DNA from: Paenibacillus thalictri
Lineage (GTDB): Bacteria > Bacillota > Bacilli > Paenibacillales > NBRC-103111
Assembly (NCBI RefSeq): GCF_004307995.1
Contig: NZ_SIRE01000005.1
Location: 62,001 to 126,000, forward strand
Reading direction: 5' to 3'
Length of the DNA stretch: 64,000 nt
The notes under the pieces are model-generated. The model was not told the DNA's origin and did not search any database. It saw only the letters and a program-made list of their open reading frames with translations. Made by a program: the position numbers and the translations under genes. This document shows, piece after piece, positions 1 to 9,354 of this stretch. Within the stretch, counting starts at the first letter, position 1; each line of letters begins with the position of its first letter.

Positions 1-62
1 ATATTATGAACCCCGGAAAAATTTTTCCCGAGCCGGGCCAAAAGTTGGTGCTTAGCGAATGA
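1..62 (+). CDS. glcD: Glycolate oxidase subunit GlcD, C-terminal end (partial)
   Basis: Only the last 19 codons are inside the window. The reading frame starting at base 3 gives a tail with the motif IMNPGKIFPEPG, which matches the conserved C-terminus of FAD-linked GlcD-type oxidases. The stop codon TGA at 60-62 overlaps the ATG of the next gene in an ATGA junction, so the two subunits are translationally coupled. The identification rests on this short tail and on the GlcF neighbour. Confidence 0.75.
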   Translation, partial: IMNPGKIFPEPGQKLVLSE

Positions 63-1360
63 ACGACAAGCTGAAAGCGCTGCGCGAAGAACTGAAATAT
101 GACAAAACCGATTCGTGTGTGCAATGCGGATATTGTTTGCCGGCCTGTCCGACATATGCCACGATGGGCAAGGAAACGCATTCGCCGCGCGGCCGGATCA
201 ATCTGGTGAAGATGGTCGGCGAAGGGAAAATTACGGATCTTTCCGTGTTGGAAGAACCGATGGATCTGTGTCTCGGCTGCCGGGCTTGCGAAACGGTCTG
301 CCCCACGGGGGTGGAATACGGCTCCATCTTGGAGGCGGCACGCGCCGCTATTACGCGCAGAAAGACTTATTCCGCTCCGGTGAGGATTTTACGCCATACG
401 TTATTCAAGAGAGTATTTCCCAGCCGTCAAGCGATGAATCTGATCGGCAACGCCAAGTGGTTTTATGAAAAAAGCGGCGTGCAAAAGCTGGCGCGCAAAA
501 GTGGCGTCATTGCCAAGTTGCCTTCGCACTTGGGCGATTTCGAAGTGATCGCGCCGCCGGCGGTATCTCCGCTGGAACGTTCCAGGCTGCCGCGGTTCAC
601 GGCGGCCCGGGGAGCGAAGAAGTACACGGTCGCTTTTTTCACAGGTTGTGTTATGGATGCGATGTTCAGACGCATCAATCATTTGTCCGTGAAGCTGCTT
701 GCCGCCGCCGGCTGCGACGTTGTCGTGATCGATAATCAGACATGCTGCGGAGCGCTGCATGCCCATTCCGGCGAACTGGACGAAAGCAAGCGGCTGGCCA
801 AACGAAATATCGCCGCTTTTGAACAGGTCGAAGCGGATTTCATCGTTAATAACGCCGGAGGCTGCGGGGCGCTGCTGGTTGAATACGGCCATCTGTTGGC
901 GGACGAACCGGAGTGGAAGGAGCGTGCCAAACGGTTTGCGGAGAAATCGAAGGACATTTCTCAAGTGCTTGTATGGTGCGGCGGCGTTTCGGTTGCCAAG
1001 CATTCGGCGGAGCGGGTGACGTACCAGCGTTCCTGCCATATGACCAACGTTCAGAAGGTGAACAAAGAACCGCTCCAGCTCATTCGCAGCATCCCAAACG
1101 TCGAATTCGTCGAGATGAAGGAAGCCGAGATGTGCTGCGGTTCGGCGGGCATTTACAATATCGTCAACTTTGATGCTTCCATGGACATTTTGGACCGGAA
1201 GATGGAGTATGTAAACGATACGTTGGCGGCTACGATTATCACCACTAACCCCGGATGTTTGCTGCAGATGAAATTGGGCGTAGAAAGGGAACAGAAATCG
1301 GGGCAAGTTCGGGTGCTTCATCTTGTGGAATTTTTGGCGGAAGCAGCGGGGATCGAATAA
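59..1360 (+). CDS. glcF: Glycolate oxidase iron-sulfur subunit GlcF
   Basis: The protein has 433 residues. Two ferredoxin-type 4Fe-4S motifs lie near the N-terminus, CVQCGYCLPACP and CLGCRACETVCP, each followed by a Cys-Pro. Two cysteine-rich CCG-type domains occupy the C-terminal two thirds, seen as NQTCCGALH and EMCCGSAG. This is the known architecture of GlcF, which passes electrons from the FAD subunit GlcD during oxidation of glycolate to glyoxylate. The ATG overlaps the stop of glcD, so both are in one operon. A lactate utilisation (LutA/GlpC-like) protein is the main alternative, but the GlcD tail just upstream favours GlcF. Confidence 0.9.
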   Translation: MNDKLKALREELKYDKTDSCVQCGYCLPACPTYATMGKETHSPRGRINLVKMVGEGKITDLSVLEEPMDLCLGCRACETVCPTGVEYGSILEAARAAITRRKTYSAPVRILRHTLFKRVFPSRQAMNLIGNAKWFYEKSGVQKLARKSGVIAKLPSHLGDFEVIAPPAVSPLERSRLPRFTAARGAKKYTVAFFTGCVMDAMFRRINHLSVKLLAAAGCDVVVIDNQTCCGALHAHSGELDESKRLAKRNIAAFEQVEADFIVNNAGGCGALLVEYGHLLADEPEWKERAKRFAEKSKDISQVLVWCGGVSVAKHSAERVTYQRSCHMTNVQKVNKEPLQLIRSIPNVEFVEMKEAEMCCGSAGIYNIVNFDASMDILDRKMEYVNDTLAATIITTNPGCLLQMKLGVEREQKSGQVRVLHLVEFLAEAAGIE

Positions 1361-1393
1361 GACGCAGAGGAACGTAACCGGTATTCGATATCG

Positions 1394-1423
1394 TTGACAA
1401 GCGGGCCTGATGTAAATTATATT
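1394..1423 (+). promoter_or_regulatory. Candidate sigma-A promoter with overlapping palindrome
   Basis: TTGACA at 1394-1399 and TATATT at 1418-1423 are separated by 18 bp. The inverted repeat GTAAAT-TAT-ATTTAC at 1412-1426 overlaps the -10 box, as expected for a repressor site. A transcript starting near 1430 would run only about 95 nt to the terminator at 1499-1525 unless it reads through, so it may make a small RNA. No coding sequence of useful length lies between the two. Confidence 0.45.
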
Positions 1424-1498
1424 TACGTGGCAGGCAGCGGGATTTATGAATTTCAATATGTGAGATCTTCTACGAAACCGTTGAGATAATGCAGACGG

Positions 1499-1525
1499 AA
1501 AAGCATCCGAGAGGATGCTTTTTTT
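1499..1525 (+). terminator. Rho-independent terminator
   Basis: The stem AAAAGCATCC / GGATGCTTTT has a GAGA tetraloop and is followed by more T residues. It would end glcDF transcription and any transcript from the promoter at 1394. The stretch from 1526 to the next gene at 1783 shows no other feature I can support. Confidence 0.85.
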
Positions 1526-1782
1526 GTTCATTTTTTTCAAAGCGATGTGACGTAAACTTATGTTCTCTGACGGGTTGCATACAAATGCGACAAATTAAGT
1601 TGCAAACGGTCAACGCTAAAGTGACAAGCTTCTCGTGCGAATTTGTGTACAATCAGGTTAACTTGTCTTCTACTTCGTTTTTTGTGGAATAAACAGGGTA
1701 CTAACGTTATATATTACTAGGGTGGTATGACAAGCAAATACAAGGATGTGTAAAAAAATCAACAAACGAAAGGGTGCCCTAC

Positions 1783-2892
1783 ATGCGTAATCCACTTAAA
1801 CAGTACATATTCGTTTATCTGCTATGCGTGACGCTACTCTTTACCATGGGATTTGATATGGATACTTGGACGAACAGTCATACGAAGACAGCTGCCCGTA
1901 ACATCTTGGATCACGACTCGAAGCAACACACCTCAATGGTTAACAAATCGTTCATAGATCAGCCGGAACCGCTTGCTTTTGTCACATATGAAGAACCGGC
2001 AGCGCTTTCCGAAGTAAAAGACGAAAACCCACTCATGGCCGAACTTGCGAAGGAACCGGAGAATACGGATCCGGTCGAATCTCAATCAGCGCATATCGCC
2101 CCCACTGAAGCCCAATCTGCGAGTATTGACCCCATCGAAGCCAAATACGAAGTAACGGCGTATTATTTAAATGTGCGTGAACAAGCGGATAGTACGTCCA
2201 AAATTATCAATGTCGTGCAGAAAGGCAGCATTCTTGATGTGCTAAGCGAAACCGGCAACGGGTGGCTCCAATTAAAAAACGAAGGATACATCCATGGTAG
2301 CTATGCCAAAAAGCTCAGCGAAGACGCCAACAGGCCTCCTGTGCAAGTCGCTCAGACAGCCGATAAACAGGCCGCAGAGCAAGCAGTCGCTGCCATACCA
2401 TCCCCTCCACAGCCTGCCCTGCAAGCAGAGCTGCAAGTCAAATCCACCGAACCCAAAAAACCAAATGCTACGGTAAAATCCGATTCCGGCCTGACTGAAG
2501 AACAAATTTCCAAAATTATCCAAAACACTGCTCTGGAAGGCGAAGGGCTGGAACAAGCGATTTTGGAAATCGAAAAAACGTACGGAATCAACTCGTATTT
2601 TACGATTGCGGTGATGAAACTGGAAAGCGGCCACGGAAAAAGCCAATTGGCCCGAAATAAAAACAATTTGTTTGGTCTTAACGCGATCGACAACGATTCG
2701 TACAATAGCGCGCTCAGCTTCACAACAAAAGGGGAGAGCGTCAAGGAATTCGGCCACATCATCTCCGAGTTTTATATCGAACAAGGTTTTACAAGCATTG
2801 AGAAGATTGCACGTAAATATTGCGGGGCCAATTCCAATTGGCCGTCTCTGGTGATGAGCATTATGAACGGCGATTATAAGAAGGTCATTTGA
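1783..2892 (+). CDS. Membrane-anchored SH3 domain and glucosaminidase-like cell-wall hydrolase
   Basis: The ATG at 1783 is chosen because AAAGGG lies about 10 bases upstream; a GTG at 1774 is the alternative. A hydrophobic N-terminal segment (about residues 8-25) acts as signal or anchor. A bacterial SH3 domain follows at about 115-175 (YLNVREQADSTSKII). The C-terminal 120 residues resemble the endo-beta-N-acetylglucosaminidase fold: AVMKLESGHGKS carries the probable catalytic Glu, followed by NNLFGL. Between them lies a low-complexity Pro/Ala/Gln linker. It probably cuts peptidoglycan glycan strands outside the membrane. Its 3' end overlaps the convergent permease gene by 8 bp. Confidence 0.75.
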   Translation: MRNPLKQYIFVYLLCVTLLFTMGFDMDTWTNSHTKTAARNILDHDSKQHTSMVNKSFIDQPEPLAFVTYEEPAALSEVKDENPLMAELAKEPENTDPVESQSAHIAPTEAQSASIDPIEAKYEVTAYYLNVREQADSTSKIINVVQKGSILDVLSETGNGWLQLKNEGYIHGSYAKKLSEDANRPPVQVAQTADKQAAEQAVAAIPSPPQPALQAELQVKSTEPKKPNATVKSDSGLTEEQISKIIQNTALEGEGLEQAILEIEKTYGINSYFTIAVMKLESGHGKSQLARNKNNLFGLNAIDNDSYNSALSFTTKGESVKEFGHIISEFYIEQGFTSIEKIARKYCGANSNWPSLVMSIMNGDYKKVI

Positions 2893-3757
2893 CCAGACGT
2901 CTTTGATGCCATTTGCGGAAAACCACACCATGTGTCGGTGAGAAGAGCAAGGCGATGAGGAAGAAACCGCCTGCTGCGCAAATCATGCTTCCGGCAATCG
3001 AAGCGTCCAGTACGCGAGCTGCAAAATAACCGGCCACGGAGCTGAGACAGCCAATGGCGACACTTAACAAGATCATCCGGCTTAATCTCTCTGTGAGCAG
3101 ATAAGCTGTGGCGGGCGGAACGACAAGCATGCCAACGACCAGAATGGCCCCGACGCTTTCGAAAGAAGCGACCGTACTGACGGAAACAAGCCCCATCAGC
3201 AAGTAATGAAACAAAGCGACAGGAATGCCGGCCGCAGCAGCCATAGCCGGATCGAACGAGCAAATTTTAAATTGCTTGTAAAACGCGGAAATCACAACGA
3301 CACACAACAGCAGCGCCATACCGACACCCCAGACCGCTTTTGGTCCGATATCCATGCCGGCTACATGAAGCGTATTCCAGGGAACATAAGCAATTTCGCC
3401 GTACAGCACGCAATCCAGATCCAAATCGATATTTCTCGTATACATACTGATCAGGACAACGCCAACCGCAAACAGGGCGGTGAATACGACGCCGATTGAC
3501 GCATCCGACTGGACGCCGCTTTGGTGGAACAGTTGTATCAAGAACACGGTAATAAGGCCGATGGCGGCTGCGCCAAGCAGCATAAACAAGGAATCTCGCG
3601 ACCCGCTGATCAGAAAAGCGATGACGATGCCCGGCAACACGGAGTGGCTTATGGCATCTCCGATCATCGCCATTTTGCGCAAGACAAGAAAGCAGCCCAC
3701 AATGCCGCAGGCGCTCGCCACGAGTGCACCGGTTAAGATGATCCATAGTGTGCTCAT
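2885..3757 (-). CDS. mntD: Metal ABC transporter permease (MntD-like)
   Basis: This is an integral membrane protein of 290 residues with about eight hydrophobic segments. It belongs to the ABC-3 permease family used for manganese or zinc import, with the typical stretch MIGDAISHSVLPGI. The start overlaps the stop of the preceding permease by 4 bp, so both are co-translated. It is the last gene of a binding protein, ATPase, permease, permease operon, the order of the Bacillus mntABCD operon. The metal is inferred from the operator and the binding protein, not from this gene. Confidence 0.8.
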   Translation of the reverse strand: MSTLWIILTGALVASACGIVGCFLVLRKMAMIGDAISHSVLPGIVIAFLISGSRDSLFMLLGAAAIGLITVFLIQLFHQSGVQSDASIGVVFTALFAVGVVLISMYTRNIDLDLDCVLYGEIAYVPWNTLHVAGMDIGPKAVWGVGMALLLCVVVISAFYKQFKICSFDPAMAAAAGIPVALFHYLLMGLVSVSTVASFESVGAILVVGMLVVPPATAYLLTERLSRMILLSVAIGCLSSVAGYFAARVLDASIAGSMICAAGGFFLIALLFSPTHGVVFRKWHQRRLVK

Positions 3758-4689
3758 AGCGCATTCTCCTTTTGTTCCGCTTGGAGCACGGATTTTTCCA
3801 TGCGTATTTTATGGCGGACGGAAGCGTGCAGCAGTACTTTGGATAAAATGCCCCGGCGGGGAGCGGCGATGACCGATACAACAAACAAGCAAGTAGCGAC
3901 AAGTACGGTCAAGGGTCCGGTTGGCAAATTATTGCCGCTTGCGCTGATCAACGTACCGATAGAGCCGCTGAGAGCGCCGAACAATCCGGAAAGCACGACC
4001 ATAAGTCCCAGTTTATCCGTCCAATATCGGGCCGACACGGCAGGGGTGATCAGCAGAGCCGCCATTAACACGACGCCGACCGCTTGAATGCCGGCGACAA
4101 CGGCTATGACGATGAGAAACATCATGAGCTGGTCCATGACAGCAACGGGATAACCTATTCCGCGCGCAAAACCGGGATCGAAGCTGAGCAGCTTGAATTC
4201 CTTGAACAGCAGACTGCAAATGCCAACCAGCACGATGGAAATGACAGCCATGATCATGACGTCGGATTGCATCATGGAAGCGGCTTGCCCAAAAAGGAAC
4301 TTATCCAGCCCGCTCTGATTGCCGCTGCCGGAATGCTGGATTTGGGTAAGCAGTACGATGCCGAGACCAAAAAATACGGTGAGAACGATGGCCAACGCGG
4401 AATCCTGCTTGATTCTTGTATGGCGCGTAATGAAGCCGATTCCAAAGGTGGCCGTTATGCCTGCGGCAGCAGCTCCGAGCAGAAACAGAAAGATCGATTT
4501 TGAACCGCTGAGCATAAAGGCGATGCAAACACCAGGCAGAGCGGCATGCGACAATGCGTCGCCCATCAAGGACTGCTTGCGCAAATAGGCGAAGCTGCCG
4601 ATCACTCCACTGCTTAAACCTAGGAGCATGCAGCCGAAAAGTATCCACCGCGCATTGGGGTCATGGAGAACGTTAAACCATTCGAGCAT
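3754..4689 (-). CDS. mntC: Metal ABC transporter permease (MntC-like)
   Basis: The start at 4689 is set by a GGGAGGTG ribosome site 6 bases upstream; the frame stays open further but overlaps the ATPase gene. The protein has 311 residues, multiple membrane segments and the ABC-3 signature SLMGDALSHAALPGVC. A charged C-terminal tail of about 30 residues follows the last helix. It probably forms the transmembrane pore with the second permease. Only 5 bp separate it from the ATPase gene, which supports one transcript. Confidence 0.8.
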   Translation of the reverse strand: MLEWFNVLHDPNARWILFGCMLLGLSSGVIGSFAYLRKQSLMGDALSHAALPGVCIAFMLSGSKSIFLFLLGAAAAGITATFGIGFITRHTRIKQDSALAIVLTVFFGLGIVLLTQIQHSGSGNQSGLDKFLFGQAASMMQSDVMIMAVISIVLVGICSLLFKEFKLLSFDPGFARGIGYPVAVMDQLMMFLIVIAVVAGIQAVGVVLMAALLITPAVSARYWTDKLGLMVVLSGLFGALSGSIGTLISASGNNLPTGPLTVLVATCLFVVSVIAAPRRGILSKVLLHASVRHKIRMEKSVLQAEQKENAL

Positions 4690-4694
4690 CTGTG

Positions 4695-5459
4695 TCACCT
4701 CCCGTTGGTGATAAGGGCTGACGGATGATCCCGATCCAGAATCGTTAATCTGCCGCCATACGTTTGCTGCAGTTTGTAGGTCGTGAATGTTTGCTCCGTT
4801 GGTCCGAAATCGATAAGCTCTATGTTCAGCAGCATCAGCCAATCAAAATATTCTTTGACCGTGGCGAGGTCATGATGAACGACCAGCACGGTTTTGCCTT
4901 GCTTTTTCAGTTCGTTAAGCAGTGTGATGATCGCTTTTTCGGTAGCGGCATCGACGCCGACAAACGGTTCATCCATAAAATACAGCTTGGCGTCCTGCGC
5001 CAGCGCTCTTGCCAAAAAAATCCGCTGCTGCTGTCCGCCGGACAGCTGGCTGATCTGCCTGCCGGCAAAATCCGCCATGCCGACCTTCGCCAGGCACTCC
5101 ATGGCGATTCTTTTTTCGGCGTTCCCTGGGCGTTTGAACCAGCCCAAATGTCCGTACCGTCCCATCATCACCACATCCAGCGCATTGGTGGGAAAATCCC
5201 AATCGACGGATTCCCGCTGCGGCACGTAACCAACCAGTTTACGCTGCTCGGTGTATGGTTTTCCATAGATGGTTACATTGCCGGATAACCGGGGAATGAG
5301 GCCTAACGCCGCTTTAATTAAAGTGGATTTTCCGGCTCCGTTCGGACCGACGATACCAATCAGCTGTCCTTCCGGCACCTGAAACGTAATGTCTCGCAGC
5401 ACCGGTTTTTTCTGATAAGCAACGGACAGATCTTGGATAATCAAAGGATATTTGTGCAT
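4695..5459 (-). CDS. mntB: Metal ABC transporter ATP-binding protein (MntB-like)
   Basis: The protein has 254 residues. Walker A is GPNGAGKST, the signature is LSGGQQQR, and Walker B is [12 protein letters not shown], all in order. The start MHKYPL at 5459 is preferred because AGGAG lies 9 bases upstream; the ATG three codons earlier is too close to that site. It energises import by the two permeases downstream. It lies 19 bp after the binding-protein gene. Confidence 0.85.
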   Translation of the reverse strand: MHKYPLIIQDLSVAYQKKPVLRDITFQVPEGQLIGIVGPNGAGKSTLIKAALGLIPRLSGNVTIYGKPYTEQRKLVGYVPQRESVDWDFPTNALDVVMMGRYGHLGWFKRPGNAEKRIAMECLAKVGMADFAGRQISQLSGGQQQRIFLARALAQDAKLYFMDEPFVGVDAATEKAIITLLNELKKQGKTVLVVHHDLATVKEYFDWLMLLNIELIDFGPTEQTFTTYKLQQTYGGRLTILDRDHPSALITNGR

Positions 5460-5478
5460 GATGTACATCTCCTCTTGT

Positions 5479-6450
5479 TTACTTAAGGGCATTTACAATC
5501 GTATCGACATTATGGCGAACCATCCCGATATACGTACCTTCCGGCGTTCCTTCTTCGCCCATGGCATCGGAGAACAATTCGCCGCCGATCTGCATCATAT
5601 GGCCTTTTTCCTTGGCGCCTCCGATGACGGCATCAATGGCTTTACGGGGAACGCTGGACTCGATAAACACCGCTTTGATTTTGTTTTCAACCAGAAAATC
5701 GCGCAAATCCGTGACATCTTTTGTACCCGCTTCGGAAGCGGTGCTGATGCCCTGCAAACCCATAACCTTGAGACCGTACGCATCGCCGAAATAACCAAAA
5801 GCATCGTGCGCCGTCACCAATACCCGGCTTTTCTCTGGAATGGTCTTAACTTTCTGTGCCACTTCTTCATCAAGCTGCTGCAATTGCTTCAGGTAGGCGT
5901 CGGCATTTTTACGGTAATCTTCAGCGTGGTTCGGATCATGTTGGACAAGCGTGTCTCTAATTGACTCCGCAGCCTTCATCCAATGCTTAACATTAAACCA
6001 AATATGCGGATCGTATTCGGTGTCCATCCCGTTTTGGGCTCCGGATCTCAGCGTGTTATGGGGAATGTTGTCCGATACGGCGACAGTTGTCTTCTTTTTG
6101 GCCATTTTTTCAAAAATTTCAACCATTTTTCCTTCCAGATGAAGCCCGTTGTAAAAAATAATATCCGCCTTATCCAGCTTAGCGATATCTCCTTGTGAAG
6201 CTTTATATAGATGAGGGTCAACGCCCGCTTTCATAAGCCCCGTTACTTCTACGTGTTCTCCGCCAATGTGCTTGACCACATCGGTGATCATTCCGACTGT
6301 AGTTGTCACTTTAATTTTTCCCGATTCGCTTGGTGAAGCGTTTGGGCTGCCGCCGCATGCGGACATAACGGCAAGACTGCCGACAATTAGGATCATAAAA
6401 AGCAACCGTTGAACCCGACTTGTTAATCTTAAAGATGATTGGACACGCAT
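5479..6450 (-). CDS. mntA: Metal-binding lipoprotein of ABC importer (MntA/TroA-like)
   Basis: A signal peptide ends in the lipobox VMSAC. The TroA fold is clear from [24 protein letters not shown] and [16 protein letters not shown], which carry the expected His ligands, with an Asp/Glu ligand near the C-terminus. There is no long His-rich loop of the kind seen in zinc-specific ZnuA proteins. This fits a manganese (TroA/MntA) role, but zinc or iron cannot be excluded. It is the first gene of the operon, with a GAGGAG ribosome site and a 22-bp palindrome about 90 bp upstream. Confidence 0.85.
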   Translation of the reverse strand: MRVQSSLRLTSRVQRLLFMILIVGSLAVMSACGGSPNASPSESGKIKVTTTVGMITDVVKHIGGEHVEVTGLMKAGVDPHLYKASQGDIAKLDKADIIFYNGLHLEGKMVEIFEKMAKKKTTVAVSDNIPHNTLRSGAQNGMDTEYDPHIWFNVKHWMKAAESIRDTLVQHDPNHAEDYRKNADAYLKQLQQLDEEVAQKVKTIPEKSRVLVTAHDAFGYFGDAYGLKVMGLQGISTASEAGTKDVTDLRDFLVENKIKAVFIESSVPRKAIDAVIGGAKEKGHMMQIGGELFSDAMGEEGTPEGTYIGMVRHNVDTIVNALK

Positions 6451-6540
6451 CGTTTATCTCTCCTCTTTTTAAATAGTTAGCCTTGCTCAAGTCTTACAAC
6501 GGGTTCTTGACATCTATCAACTCTCTTTCCTTAGAGTAAG

Positions 6541-6562
6541 AATGTTTCCTTAAGGAAACATT
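6541..6562. promoter_or_regulatory. MntR-like operator, perfect 22-bp palindrome
   Basis: The 22 bases form a perfect inverted repeat centred on CCTTAAGG with flanking GTTT/AAAC. The core GTTTCCTTAAGGAAAC closely resembles the MntR box described for Bacillus subtilis (TTTGCCTTAAGGAAAC-like), which shuts off Mn uptake when manganese is plentiful. It lies 91 bp upstream of mntA on one side and 192 bp upstream of the ZIP gene on the other, so it could control both. The assignment to MntR is by similarity. Confidence 0.7.
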
Positions 6563-6754
6563 CGGGGCAAAAAAATAAGCGGCCCTTGTATCGCCTACTA
6601 CCACATTATTATCCTACACCAAAATAATTGCCTGTACAACAAAAAATTTACCCTATGCAAAATTGTTCTTCGGTTTAACAACGCCGCAGCAAGTCTTAAA
6701 CAGCTTGTTTCCTCATATGATGACAACAACCATGTCCTAATCGAGGAGGCGTTC

Positions 6755-7486
6755 ATGAATACCATTCTGCTTGGAGCCGCAGCCTCATCGCTGTGTACGG
6801 TGCTAGGCGCTCTGCCTGCGATGTTATTTACCCATGTAACGCACCGCGGAAGAGACATTCTTTTAGCATTTACAGCGGGAGTTATGGTGTCGGCATCTAC
6901 GTATGGACTCATTCCATCGGCTTTAAAAATTTCCAACCTCGTTGTATTAACGATCGGCATTTTATTAGGGACGATCATACTGACTTTAATGGAACTGATT
7001 GTGCCTCATGAGGATCCCGAACACGCGAAAACAAAATCTCCCCATGCGGCAAGCACATTTCTGTTTCTGTCTGCGATGGCGCTTCATAATCTTCCAGAAG
7101 GGCTGTCCGTAGGCGTCAGTTATGGAAGCGCGGATCAGGATTTAGGCGCTATCGTTGCGTTAAGTATCGGACTGCAGAACATTCCCGAAGGGTTTCTGAT
7201 CGCGTTATTTCTCATTACACATCGTGTAAATAAATGGGTGGCCGTCTTGTTGGCAACGATCACCGGCATGCTGGAATTGCTTTTTTGCTGGATTGGTTAT
7301 CTTTTTACCGGACTCTTCTCGGGTGTTGTTCCGTATGGCCTAGCGTTTGCCGCAGGAGCGATGCTTTTTGTCGTTTACAAGGAGCTGATCCCGGAAAGTC
7401 ATGGGGACGGAAACGAGAGGGCGTCGACCTTTTCGTTTATTTTTGGGTTGTTGACGATGATCTGCTTGACGCATTTGTTGAGGTAG
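6755..7486 (+). CDS. ZIP family metal transporter
   Basis: The protein has 243 residues and about eight membrane segments. The two metal-path motifs of the ZIP family are visible: ALHNLPEGLSVG in helix 4 and LQNIPEGFLIA in helix 5. The start follows GAGGAGG at a good distance. It probably takes up a divalent cation (zinc, manganese or iron) by a route that needs no ATP. It is divergent from the Mn-type ABC operon and shares the palindrome region, suggesting linked control. There is no long His-rich loop. Confidence 0.85.
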   Translation: MNTILLGAAASSLCTVLGALPAMLFTHVTHRGRDILLAFTAGVMVSASTYGLIPSALKISNLVVLTIGILLGTIILTLMELIVPHEDPEHAKTKSPHAASTFLFLSAMALHNLPEGLSVGVSYGSADQDLGAIVALSIGLQNIPEGFLIALFLITHRVNKWVAVLLATITGMLELLFCWIGYLFTGLFSGVVPYGLAFAAGAMLFVVYKELIPESHGDGNERASTFSFIFGLLTMICLTHLLR

Positions 7487-7635
7487 GGTGGGGGTAAAGT
7501 AAATCGGTCAGAAAAGGGGAGCTTCAATCAATTGCTTGGCGCTTGAATACATACCGGCATTGGTGATGTCGAAGTGATCTGGCGGAAGAGAGGCTTCTGC
7601 CGCCGCCGATATTGCGAGAGTCGGTTGATAGATTT

Positions 7636-7803
7636 GGTGCGAACCTGAAGCTCACATGCAAACCCCAAGGGATTCGCACCTTGCTTCTTTTCAGGAACTG
7701 TTACATAATTAAATGCATAAACTGGTCGTTTTTGGAAGTATAGTATCGATTCGCACTTTTGGGGCTTGCATGCCTTGATATATAAGGCTTGGAACCACCC
7801 GCC
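7636..7803 (+). promoter_or_regulatory. CRISPR leader, array 1
   Basis: The sequence upstream of the first repeat begins with the inverted pair GGTGCGAA ... TTCGCACC (7636-7680) and later has another TTCGCACTTTTG. The same elements precede arrays 2 and 3, and such a leader is known for type I-C arrays, so it should hold the promoter and the spacer-acquisition site. This copy has diverged from the other two. The 150 bp between the ZIP gene and this leader show no supported gene. Confidence 0.7.
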
Positions 7804-8225
7804 GTCGCTCCTTACGTAGGAGCGTGGATTGAAATCAGGCAATCGAACTTATAACGATCGACATTATAAAGTCGCTCTTTACGTAGGAGCGTGGATTGAA
7901 ATATCGAGTACATTCAGATGTTTGCCTTCTTTATCTCGGTCGCTCTTTACGTAGGAGCGTGGATTGAAATGTTGAGGAGGTGAACAAAATGTTGAGTCGC
8001 CAGAGTCGCTCTTTACGTAGGGGCGTGGATTGAAATTACCGATGAGCAGCCCATATGGTCACAATTATGCGTCGCTCCTTACGTAGGAGCGTGGATTGAA
8101 ATAAAGGATCGAATGCAGTAAAACAACTGGCTTAGATAAGTCGCCCCTTACACAGGGGCGCGAATTAAAATAAATGATATTACGACGGAAGGGCAGACGA
8201 CCTTGACGATGTCTCTCCTCACGTA
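7804..8225 (+). CRISPR. CRISPR array 1, type I-C-like, decaying
   Basis: Repeats start at 7804, 7871, 7939, 8005, 8071 and 8140, with a broken seventh at 8211. The repeat is 32 bp, begins GTCGCTCC and ends GGATTGAAAT. Spacers are 34-39 bp. Repeats 2-4 carry CTTTACG instead of CTCCTTACG, repeat 4 has GGGGCG, repeat 6 is heavily changed (CGCGAATTAAAAT), and repeat 7 stops after about 15 bases. Decay increases away from the leader, as is usual for old, leader-distal repeats. The damaged end lies about 37 bp from the start codon of a GH43-like gene. Confidence 0.9.
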
Positions 8226-8261
8226 AATGCTGTGAGCAATGTTGTCCCAAGGAGGCACTTT

Positions 8262-9161
8262 ATGACACAATTCAATTTAAACGGCATTCCATCTCCTATT
8301 TTACTCCAGGGCAATGAACGTATTGCGTATCGCGACCCTGCGGTTATTTACCATGACGGAGTGTTTCGACTCTACTGTACATTGACCGAAACGGAGCCTG
8401 ACGGAACTGTATATATGTATACGGCGATGTGTGAAAGCCATAATCTGATCCAATGGACCTCACCCAAAAAATTGACACCCAGGGATCGTAGCCTGAACTT
8501 CTCCAGTCCGGGAAACATTATCCGTTTTAGGGACAAATGGGTGATGTGTCTTCAGACTTATCCGCGGCCAAACGAAGAGAAATACGGTAACCAGACCTCA
8601 CGTATTTGGACGATGGAAAGCACTGACCTTGATTGTTGGTCGGCGCCCGAACTGCTTAAGGTAAAGGGGGATGACGTGCCTGTGGAGCAGATGGGCCGCA
8701 TGATCGACCCTTATCTAATTGAAAGCAAGGAAGAGCCAGGGAAATGGTATTGTTTCTACAAGCAGAATGGAGTCAGCGTGTCGTGCTCTTACGATTTAAA
8801 GAAATGGACGTTTTGTGGAAACGAAAATGCTGGTGAAAACGTTTGTATTCTGAACATCGAGGATCAATACGTCATGTTTCATTCGCCAGAAAACGGAATT
8901 GGGATCATGAGGTCATCCGATCTGCGCCATTGGACGCATGATGATGTGCTGCTGACATTTGGCCAGCGGGAATGGGATTGGGCGAGAGGCAGAATAACTG
9001 CAAGTTTTGTGTTGGATTGCAGACAAGTACAGGGCATCGAGAAGTTCCTGATGTTTTTCCACGGAAGCGGCCCGGAAGATGAGCATGTTATATTTGATAC
9101 ACATGCTTGCATCGGCTTAGCATGGAGCGACGATCTTCGCGAGTGGAGTTGGCCGAAATGA
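8262..9161 (+). CDS. GH43-like five-bladed propeller protein, copy A
   Basis: The protein has 299 residues. The ATG at 8262 follows GGAGG. The motifs RIAYRDPAVI and GRMIDPYLIE resemble the conserved Asp regions of GH43/GH32-type beta-propeller glycosidases, and repeated blade signatures such as SSDLRHWTHDD are present. A clear third catalytic Glu is not obvious, so enzymatic action is inferred. It is almost identical over most of its length to the gene at 19824-20723, with a more divergent first 240 bases. It sits between CRISPR arrays 1 and 2, away from any sugar transporter, so it looks like a displaced duplicate. Confidence 0.7.
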   Translation: MTQFNLNGIPSPILLQGNERIAYRDPAVIYHDGVFRLYCTLTETEPDGTVYMYTAMCESHNLIQWTSPKKLTPRDRSLNFSSPGNIIRFRDKWVMCLQTYPRPNEEKYGNQTSRIWTMESTDLDCWSAPELLKVKGDDVPVEQMGRMIDPYLIESKEEPGKWYCFYKQNGVSVSCSYDLKKWTFCGNENAGENVCILNIEDQYVMFHSPENGIGIMRSSDLRHWTHDDVLLTFGQREWDWARGRITASFVLDCRQVQGIEKFLMFFHGSGPEDEHVIFDTHACIGLAWSDDLREWSWPK

Positions 9162-9354
9162 CGATAACAAATCGATGCATAGCGTCCGTATGCATTGTGA
9201 GCTAGTTGAATCTTAAGGTGACGGAAGGCTGTCCTGGCTGTCCGGTATTTTCGAACCTATCTTGATCATGGTACCGGAAATTAGTCTCCGCGAATTCCAG
9301 TTGAGGCGTATGTTTTGGATGACATGGTAACAATTCCCATAACAATGCCGTGAA

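Noticed and set aside
401..1540. A 379-codon frame antisense to glcF
   Set aside because: It is a shadow of a well-supported gene on the other strand and matches no family.
7500..7635. Possible 3' end of a lost gene on the minus strand (tail ending AKQLIEAPLF)
   Set aside because: Only about 40 codons, no recognisable family, and the DNA next to it is CRISPR leader.
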